From Bretschneidera sinensis (taxonomy: Eukaryota; Streptophyta; Magnoliopsida; Brassicales; Akaniaceae), in assembly GCA_023935145.1 (NCBI GenBank), contig CM043699.1, positions 128,652,536 through 128,716,535 on the forward strand: a stretch of DNA of 64,000 bases, given 5' to 3'. The translations under genes were made by a program, and so were the position numbers. Every line of letters begins with the position of its first letter. Positions within the stretch are counted from its first letter, which is position 1. This document shows, one piece after another, positions 46,690-56,800 of this stretch. The notes below the pieces were generated by a model. That model made no database searches and was not told the DNA's origin. It saw only the letters and a list, made by a program, of their open reading frames with translations.

Positions 46690-47200
46690 ATGGATAGAGT
46701 TGTCACTTTACACTTCTGTCACAGGGTCATTTATCAGTATAACATTCAGTCTGTACGACGCTCCGTCTCTACAAGGTCAGCTTACAATCTGCCGGTATTA
46801 TTTATTGAGACCGACTGGTTTTGCTCTACCTTGGGCTCATCAGGGAAGCGGCTCCAGCCCCTAATCAATTTGTGCATGGTGGCCTACCCCCTCTCGCACT
46901 CCTGCGAGCTCCCGCATTGCTACTCTCATTCGCAACACGACTCCCTGCACCCACTATGCCCGAAAGTTGTTCCCTCCAGTCAATCTCGATTTTAGGCCCC
47001 GTTAAAAATCTTGCACGCCCTCGTGTAAGCGTACCTTCGGCAACATCTCTTCCCAAGACCCACACATCCAACTCTTTACTCTATGTTTGCTTGTACTCCC
47101 GACAAGTGCTTGACAAGAGTGCATATACCCTGCTTGCTTGGGCTCGGTCAAGTGCTTGACGAATGCACACAATTGCATCGGATGCAGTTAAAGCACGTAT
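46690..47200. other. GC-rich island of unknown nature
   Basis: This stretch has clearly higher G+C than everything around it and is open over 100 codons in two plus-strand frames and 68 on the minus strand. None gives a recognisable domain. Two copies of an AAGTGCTTGAC motif with related flanks occur near 47104 and 47149. It could be the leader or LTR of an unrecognised retroelement, or a gene relic. Confidence 0.4.
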
Positions 47201-47201
47201 T

Positions 47202-47206
<5 letters not shown>

Positions 47207-47257
<51 letters not shown>
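47207..47257. repeat. (AT)n microsatellite
   Basis: Uninterrupted AT run of about 51 bp directly after the GC-rich island. It creates the spurious IYIYIY frames on both strands. Confidence 0.95.
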
Positions 47258-47261
<4 letters not shown>

Positions 47262-50200
47262 TGACTTAGTGTTTTCTTTTAGTTGTTCTTCTCTTAAATG
47301 TATCAATTTTAACCTTAGACTATTCAAAGGTTTCAATGCAATATTAGATTATTGTTGGTGGGATCAACGATAGATTTACATTATTTTCACATAAATGAAT
47401 TGAAATGAAAAAGAAAAAAAATGTCGAGTAAGAGATATTGAAACTTTTGAATGATTGAAGATTAAAATTGATATATTTGACAGAAAATAGATTAACATGA
47501 ATTGAAACTAAGAAGAAGAAAAAATGTTACATATATGAGTTAGAGAGATTACACCTAAGGGTTTGAATAGTTGAAGATTAAAATTGATACATTTAAAATA
47601 AGAGATACTAAAATGAAACTAGATATATAGTTAAGAGATAAAAAAAAGAGCAAATTATGTTAATCTACCTGAAGTTAACTTATGTTACACTTACCTCAAT
47701 TATTTTTTTAAAATATACACTTGTTTACTTGTTTGTTAGCTTTTTATTAATCTTTTGTTAGTCAACTGTTCAAAATCTAATCAAACCTTGTGTCAACTTA
47801 TCAAAACTTATTAGAAACCCAATTTTATCCTTAATAATTTTAAAATCGAGTCAAACATTTTACCCAAGTAGTATTCAAACTTTGACTGTATTTTGAAATT
47901 ATTAAAGCTAAAATTAGGTTTTCAATAAGTTTTAATGAGTTGACACAAGGTTTGACTAGATTTTAAACAGTTAACTAACGAAAAGTTAACTGAAAGCTAA
48001 TAACAAGAAAATATATGTTTATTTTAAAAATTAAACGAGGTAAATGTAACTATAGACTCACTTGAAATAAGTTAAATGTAATTTATCCTTAAAATGTAAT
48101 TAACTCTTAATTAAAAAAATTGAACTTGTGGTGTACCAAAATTGATGGTACAGTGTGGGTTATTCTATCCAAATCACTAAATAAATTGCCTAGCGTGGCA
48201 GGTGTTATGCATAGCTTTCAAGTCATTTCCAAACTTTTTTTCAAGTTATGTTTAGCAGTTGGGCATCAAAAGTGGGACCATTGAATTATGGAACTGAAGT
48301 GTGATAGTTTGAGCTCACCCTCACCCTGTGGTGAAAGACTTGAAAAGGCCAATGTGTGGTTGCCTATTTTTAGCCAATCCATTTCAAATAAAGAGACCTT
48401 TTGATTTATTTTTGCCAACAAATGTGGTCCAACTTCAACTGGCCATTTATATTACATTAACAACATCATATATGATTGGGCTGCTTTTTTTATTATTTTT
48501 TAAGGAAAATAAGTCCATAATGAATTACGATTTCCAAGCTATTGGTCAATTTTTGTACTTTCTATCATATAAACGATTGTATGGTACAGGGTTTTTTTAT
48601 AAAAAAAAATTAGTGAACAACTTATAAAATAGTTTTTGAAAAAAAAAATTAAAAGTTGAGTTCAAGTTTAAAAGAAATTAAAAATTAGTTTTAAAAATTG
48701 AACTTACATATTACTTTAATATTTTTTTTTGATTTTCATCATTTTTCGTTAAGTATATCACTTGCGTGTCACATGATGATCATTTTATGGGTATCAAAGT
48801 GATACAAATTAAAAACTAAAAAACATATAAATAAATATTTGAAATGTTATATTTGAGTTATAATACATAAACTGAAATATTTAAGGATTAATATCGATCA
48901 ATATATCAATTAATGATTTAAATTATACATAATCATAATAATTAAAGTGAAATTCAATAAAATACTATGTGATTTGCTTCATGTTTTCACTTAAGTTTTT
49001 GTTGTTTCTATTTTGTATCATTTGAGTGCCTTTAAAATGATATTCACGTTATCGAAAATTGACGAAACTTAATAAAAAAAGTATTAAAGTTATAATAGTG
49101 ATTTGTATGGGTACTAAACTGAAAAAAAAAAAAAAAAACAGATGAAGTTAAATTGAAAACAGAATTTTATTACTGTTTGACCTAAAAAAATAATTTCTAA
49201 AAAGAAAAAGAAAAAATAAATAAATTTTAAGAAACCAAATTGGTATAAAACGCGAAGCTATACAACTATTTTAGGCCAAACGATACCTAAAAGGAAGAAT
49301 TTTTGCGGGGTAAATAGGTTAAACTGTTCAAATATGATTTATTTTGTTCGTTCTGTTTAATTAGCCTGATTAGCTATTAATTGGCATCATAGCATTTAAA
49401 TAACAATATTAATATCTCGGTGGGGAGTCAAAATAAAATTCATTAACTCAGTACGTACTTCGGTTGCGTGAAAGGTTGGTTTGACCTACTCACTTCTTTG
49501 TCCAAATTTATGGTCGGTTTCAAGATGCGATAATTTGGCTTCCAAGCCTTCAAATACAAAAATGAGCTGCATGAATTTATTATACCTTTTACTTAAGCCC
49601 TCTCTCTGTTAAAACTACAACTAAAATTATAACTTTTAACCACTAAATCAATATCTCATCAGCCAAACAAGAGATTTCTGATTAAAAAAGAAAGAAAAAA
49701 ATTCTCTTTCAAAGATTGAAAAATATCTTTAATTCGTGAAAATCTCATTTACCAAATTTAGAGGAGAATTTTTTCTGACAAGTATCAGTTTGAATACGAG
49801 ATTTTAATATAACCCCTTCTTGGACCTGAATATTTGGCTATTCTGTCCAAGTCATCTGATTTACGAAACCGTCCCTGAAATTTCCAACTTCAACATTGCA
49901 ACCAATTATTCTCAATTAACAAGGTCACTGACAATGAGTGAAATTGTAAAACACCCTTGGCCTTGGAGATTTTGGCGTAAGAATTTGTTTCTTACCACCA
50001 AGCCAAAGGCTTTCCATTATCACTTACCAGCATTTAAACATTTGCATCCTCTTTGTGAACTCGCCTGACAAAATAAAACATTTAAATTAGAAATAGAGTT
50101 CCCTTTTAGTTCATTATGAACTTAGGTAGTAAATCTTCATCATGCTACAGCAGTGAGGAGAAACTTGTTTGCTAAATATGCCATCCACGGAGAACAAATC

Positions 50201-50829
50201 ACAATCTTCAAGTCATAGTCCATTATCCAATCACCACGACAAATAGAATTAGGGGCACTTAGTTTGTCAAACCATTAATAATTTAAAACACATTATTCAT
50301 TTTCAACTAGTTAAATACATAAATACTGAAAGATAATACAGCAAAAAAAAGAGTCGATGACATACCAGCGTGAAACAATGGACATTAAGTCTCGACTGTT
50401 GATGATACTTAGTCTAACCTTTTGTTGAAACAAATCTTGGAAGTTGAATAAAAGTATAAAACAGTAGATGAGCTACATTGCATCTATAAACCTAGAAAGA
50501 CAAAAGAAAAGCACAGCTTGCCTTTTAGGGGCCCATTTTGACATATCACCCATGCCTACCAGAAGTAAAATCAAAGAGTAATTCTGATCACCTGCCATTT
50601 AACACCACAGAAACACAAGTGGGATAATAAGTTCGACCTTCCTGCAGATTCACTTGCAGTTGTTGTACCAAAGATCCAGAGGTAAAAGTTGGGTGGAAAT
50701 CTTCTTTTCCCTTATAGCAATAATTTTCTTACTAGCAATAATCAAATTGTTGAACCGGGTAGGGTTCAGTTGATATCTTAATATAGAAAGATGAAAACAA
50801 AAATTGCAGCCTTCAATCAAATTAAGTTT
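47258..50829. other. AT-rich spacer, including the 3' flank of PKP1
   Basis: I see no gene. The segment just below 50830 should hold the PKP1 3' UTR, whose end I cannot place. Confidence 0.45.
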
Positions 50830-53800
50830 TCACGGAACATTCATAACCTGGATGGACTGCAACATGTCCGAGACAGCAATGACAAGATCACCTGATTTGA
50901 TCATTCCCCTGGCCTTGAGCAATGAGAATGTTTTATTAAGGTTGCTCTCCATATCATCAGAGAAGCTCAGGCGGAAGGGAATCAGACCCCACTGTAGGTT
51001 TAGGCGCCTCCGTACAGATGTTGTGGTTGTAAAAGCAAAGATTGGGCAGTCAGGACGACATCTTGAAAGGAGAGATGCCATGTGACCACTCTTTGTGTAG
51101 ACAAAAAGTGCATCCACCTCTAGGTTGTTAGCTGCAAATTCACAATCCAACTTACATCAAGACCCAGAGCTAGTGAAAACAACTTCAAGTTGTAACACAG
51201 GAACCCCACTATCCCCCAAAAAACAAAGAACAAAGGAGGATAAATATTGAGGCCATATTTGTTTAATAACAAATCGTCGATGTCAAAAACATAACCAATT
51301 GTATTAGATGACACAAAATCACACAATTTAATGCCATATGACCATATTCAGCAGCAACAACAAAAAATGGATTCAATTAAAGGATCACAGTCATCTCCAT
51401 TTGAAAATTAATATAGAGTCAAGTTTATGGTGAGATTGAATGCCACATCATCAAATGGAGAATATTCAAATTCAAATTTGTCAAGGTGACATTTAATCTC
51501 ACCATGAACTTGACCTCCATTTCAATTCTTAAATGGAGATCATGGTCCGCAATTAAATACCATAAAAACACATCTTACATGATAACAATGGACTTGTTAA
51601 TGTTCTCCAAGATATACGATTTTTTTATTGGTAAAACACGCGCACATAACACTTGAACCTGGGACCTCTGGGACCCATAGCCTCAACCTTAACCAATGAG
51701 GCTCTTAAATGGAGAGAATCATGGTCCGCAATAAAATACCATAAAAACACATCATACATCATAACAATGGACTTGTTAATGTTCCCCAAGATATACGAAT
51801 TTTTTTTTATTAGTAAAACGTGCACACACACCACTCGAACCTGGGACTTTTGGGACCCAAGGCCTCAACCTTAACAATCCATTGAGCCGAGGCCTCATTG
51901 GCTCCAAGATGTACAAATTATTACTTAAAGATGATGATTAGGGACGGATCTAGCACATTTCCCTGGGGGTAAAAAAATTCAAAGAGATTTTGGAATAAAT
52001 GTGGGCTTAAAAGTAAAAGAATTTTAAGGACCTTGTCCCCTCCCCGATGATTGATAAGTGTAATTTTTACATTATTTTTACTTATTAAAATTATTAGTTT
52101 TCCTTTATTTCTTTTGATTTGATTTTGATTTATTTTATTTTATTTTATTTGCTTGTGCCGCACCTTTTCCTATTTTGTGTTATATTTCCTTTTAGTTACT
52201 TTCTTATTTCATGTTTTCCTATCTGTAGAAGTATTGCCCATTTCAAAGTCTTTCCTTTTCCTAGGCTGCACTTTTTCCTATTTTGTGTTATATTTCTTTT
52301 TAGTTACTTTCCTATATCATGTTTTCCTAGTAGTAGAAGTATTTTCCATTTCAGTGTCTTTCCTTTTCCTAGAAGGAGTAGCATTATTGTACTTTCCTTT
52401 TCTTTTCTAGGAGTTTGCCTATATAAAGCTGGTTGCCCTTGCCTTGTAAGCACAACAGATTTTTCCTAGACAAGAGAATAAAGAGAGAAGAGAACGGGGG
52501 CAGCTGCCAAGTCTCAATGAAGAGAGATCTTGAACAATCTTGAGTGCTTCATCAACTTATTTCAAGCAAAAGAGTTTTATTCTCTTCTCTTTAGTTTTAT
52601 TTTGATGCATTCCAATAAGAACATGGTTGATTTCAGATTTGTTATGAACTAATTTTATTTTTCTAGGCTTTGATGTAGTCTAGCTTTGAACACACAATTT
52701 AAATTCTAAGTTATTTTATTTCAAGTTTTTTTTATGTTGATTGTTTATCCTTGATCTTATTGCTTACAATTTTCTGGCAAATTATTGTTTGATTTATTGA
52801 ATCATAATGAAACCGAGAGGTAATTTGTGATTCGACGCTTTTAGGATTAAACACCATTAGTTGAGCGAAAGATAGAGATACTTTACCACGACTAGTGTGA
52901 TTTTAGATTAAGAAAAATCCAAAGCACCTAATAAATCTTCAAATAATTTAATTTATATAGAGATGTGATGAATTATTAGGTGGAGATATTTCCAGTGTTA
53001 TTCGAGAGAAAACATTGAATAATTAAGGGATTTATTTTTCATCGACTTGAAAATATGGAATTTTATAACAAGGAATAATAAATTGTGTGGGATTAGCTAG
53101 GTGAAATCGAAAGCTCTAGATTTGTTTTTATTATCTCTACAACCTTAAGTTTTATTCTCTTTTCTTTTAATTTATTTTTGTCCAGCACTTTAGTTTAATT
53201 TAGGTGATAAAGTCTTTAAATTTCGGTTTTATTTCCAAATAGTAAATAATTTGGTAAATTTTAATACTCAATAGGATAATTAGTCCTTGTGGGTTCGACA
53301 CTTTTTTCTTTAAAACTTCACTACTTGTTGCGATTTTGTTCACTTGCAAATATTTTCACACCAATGATGATGACGACTATAGAGGAATCTCGTTATCAGA
53401 AGTGAGGCCATATGCTATCCTATAATTTTAAGCGAGTATTCTCCAAAGAAAGCAATAATTAATGAGGGGCTCAATAAAATACGCCTAGAACACAACATTA
53501 ATTTGACATAACACAAAACACATCTGATTCTAATTTTCTCAAGATATTCAAACTGTCAGTAAGATAAGGTGGTACAAGAGTATTATTTGAATGATTATGG
53601 GAAAACATTTAAAATGAAAAAAAAAAATCAAGCAACCAAAAGGGATTTCTTCACCTATATGCTTTTGAGTAGGGGGTCCGAGGGGAGCCGAGGAGGCCTT
53701 GGATCAATGGTTAAGGCTAAGGCCTAGGTCCTAAAGGTCCAAAGTTCGAGTAGTGTGTGTTTTACCAATAAAAAAAAGAGTGGGGTGGGGAGAGCAAAAA

Positions 53801-56800
53801 TGTATGATATTTGAAATAATGCTATGGCTTTGGGTCAACTTCTACAATGATTGCACTGTATTTAAAAATGAGAATGTATTGTAATAAAATCACCGTATAG
53901 TGTAGTTTGACAACCCCAGGATACACGGATTGGAGCCCTGTTTGTGGGGCCTTCAAAAGTCTTGTATCCTAGTGACAACCAACAATTAAGGTGTGTATCA
54001 CATGAATCTGTCTAGGAAGCATCTCAAGTTGTGATAAGGTGTGTATCACATGAATCTGTCTAGGAAGCATCTCAAGTTGTGATACACGCACAACATTTAA
54101 GGGGTGAGTGTGTTTGGCTTCCCGAAAGTAAAGTTTGGACACGTAACAAGATAATGATGAAATCACATAACGGTCATTTAAATGATTAATTATATATGTT
54201 TTCTTAATAAGTAATACCAAAACACAAAATAGAATTTATCATTCATAAACATTTGGCAAAAGTTAGGAGAAATTATAAACACCTATTCTTGTGTTGAGAA
54301 AGGCAATAGGAAGATTAGAAGTTCACACAAAGAGTCTCTCTATCTTCTATTTTTTTTCTCATCCTCTTTATCATTTTCTTTTCCTCTACCAATTTCAAAA
54401 GCATTATAACTCTAAACCTATGCCATCAAAACTTCTAAAGAATTGGGGAGATCCAACCGGCCAGTTATCTCTTTGCAGTCTTGTATTATAACTACATCCA
54501 AGCACTACCCATACAAGTTTTTTGTTCCTTTATTTTTTTTAAATATAATGTTTCTTGTTCTAAAGAACACCAGGCATTACTTTTGATGGAGACATTTGCT
54601 CTTTTTTAAGTTACCTAAGGTTTTTTTTTTTCATTTTTGTTCACCTTTGTGAGAACTCGGTGCAAAAGTTGGATATTCATGATTTTATTTGGACTTGGTT
54701 AATTTTTTCTCTTTTGACTAGAGAATCAAATTAAACTTATTATAAAATAAAAAAACTATATACTCCAAGTTCATCCCCCCTCCCCAAATTAAAGTATATA
54801 TCTCAAGCTCCACAATGGGGCACAGAGAAGTTTCTTATCTCAAGACTCAACTAACTTCCATGTTTATGCAGAACATGCAACCAAGTCAAAAGGTTTCATG
54901 ATGTACACAAGATTGAAATATCAATACCTCCAGTACAGTAAAAAGGGCATTAACCGAGGAAAGAAAACCCAAATACATCAATTAAACATAGATTCAAAAT
55001 TATACTTACCCATCTTGGCAGCAGAGCTGCAAATCTCTTCCGAAATACTATCTGAAAATGAAGATCCTATGTCTCGGAGTTCCATGGCTTCATGGCGTTT
55101 CTCATCCCTCCACCATCTCTCAATTCTCAGGCTGACACTTCTTAAAACTGCCAATGCCTTCTCTGGGAACTGGCCCATAGCCGACTCACCAGAAAGCATC
55201 AAAGCATCTGCTCTCTGCCTAACTGCCTCAGAAACATCAGCTACTTCCGCTCTGGTAGGTGTAGGGTATTCAATCATAGATTCAAGTAGCTGAGAGGCCA
55301 CAATGACTGGCTTGTTTAGCTGCCTGCAGAGCTGAACAATCTTTTGTTGGGCTGATGGAACCTGTTCCAATGGTATCTGAGCACCAAGATCTCCTCTTGC
55401 AACCATAGCTCCATCTGATGCTTGAATAATCTCTTCCAAGTTCTTCAATGAATCAATACTTTCTATTTTTGCAATTACAGAAATGTCACTGCATCATAAC
55501 AGTTAAATACCCTTGTCAGCCTCAAAGGATTAACAAATCACTCATTTTGGAAATACAGGCAAATAGGGTAATAGAGCAAAGAAACACAATATGTATGTAT
55601 TTGTGTGTGCGTGCAAGGATTTCAAAGGCTCGGCTCTAAGTTGCAAGTACCAATAATAACACAGATATGTACTTATAAAAAAAATGCAGATATATGTATT
55701 TTAAACTAATACATATAATTATAATTGTGACAGTAACAAAATATTTGATGCATTTAAAGAAATATAACCAAGCCTAAGATACAATAGATAAATATAAGAA
55801 AATGGCCATTCAGGAAACAACACACAAGCCAACAACAATCGATAAACGATCTTGATATGTATCGGAGTAGAAGTAAGAATGGGATGGGGGCGTAGCTACA
55901 GGGGGGTGGGGGCTGGCAGGGGCCTGCAATCTCCCTCCCCCCCCGCCCCGCTTTTCTCTAAACTTATGGAAATATTCATTAGTCATGTCATTTTTTAAAC
56001 TTTGGCCCTTTCCACGTGGCCCCATTAAGCATATAGGCAACTAAGTTATAATCTTGTAGAATTGTAAACAGTATACTTAAAATGCCCTCTAGTCTTGCTT
56101 TTTACGTGGGCCCGTTATATCTTGTTTTGGTGTAACTCAAACACAAGAAGTATGAATTTAAAGAAAAATAAAGGAAAGAAAGGACAAAATACATGACTGG
56201 ATCATTAAGACTTTAACTTCTTTGATTTTTCTTTTCTTAACAAGACTAGAGATAAATAATTGAACAAACAAAGACTTTATTGAAAAAGAGATTGCAGAAA
56301 AATATAGCGTAGACTCGATAATTTATGATTTTTGTTCTATGAAAGAACATAGAGTACAATTTAAATAATAAAAATATATATATGTTATGATGATTTTGTT
56401 CTTTTCCCAACTTAAAAATCTTGGCTTTGCTCCTAAATGTGATCATCATGATACTATAACATTTAAGGTAAAACAATGCAGTATACAAAACATATATACT
56501 TACCCACTACGGGACCGAGCAGCAATGTAGCTTTTGAGATGATTAATCACCTCGGCAGACTTGACAAAGGATATTGCAATAAAATCAACGCCTTCTGCAA
56601 TTCCAAAATCAATGTCCAACCAATCCTGAAGATAAAGAAGCTTGAGCATGAGACCACACAGAACATTTTCATTCTAGAAAGTTACTTAACAAGAACTTTT
56701 CAATTGAATATTTTAAAAAGTTACTCCTCTGATGGACAGAAAGTATGTCACTGATAATTAAGAGGAACTCAATACACTTAACGAGCTAACCCCATACTCC

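Larger units (their letters stand above)
51532..51904 (-). repeat. ~174-bp tandem duplication, each unit ending in a SINE copy
   Basis: The block starting AAATGGAGATCATGGTCCGC at 51532 is repeated from 51706 with small differences. Both units run through ACAATGGACTTGTTAATGTT and a poly-T stretch into the same SINE-like sequence. Confidence 0.8.
51132..55009 (-). other. PKP1 intron 5, expanded by repeats
   Basis: At 3.9 kb this is the largest intron. It holds a 29-bp-arm hairpin, two minus-strand and one plus-strand SINE-like copies, an antisense solo LTR, and a perfect 48-bp duplication. Donor CAAGATGG|GTAAGT and acceptor TTTGCAG|CTAAC are clear on the minus strand, and the reading phase is kept. 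Confidence 0.85.

Noticed and set aside
47083..47373. 96-codon plus frame and 62-codon minus frame with IYIYIY runs
   Set aside because: The tyrosine/isoleucine run is the (AT)n microsatellite translated. No domain is present on either side.
52119..52469. 116- and 85-codon plus frames in PKP1 intron 5
   Set aside because: They come from the T-rich tandem duplication in the solo LTR, and their internal repeat reflects the 106-bp DNA repeat.
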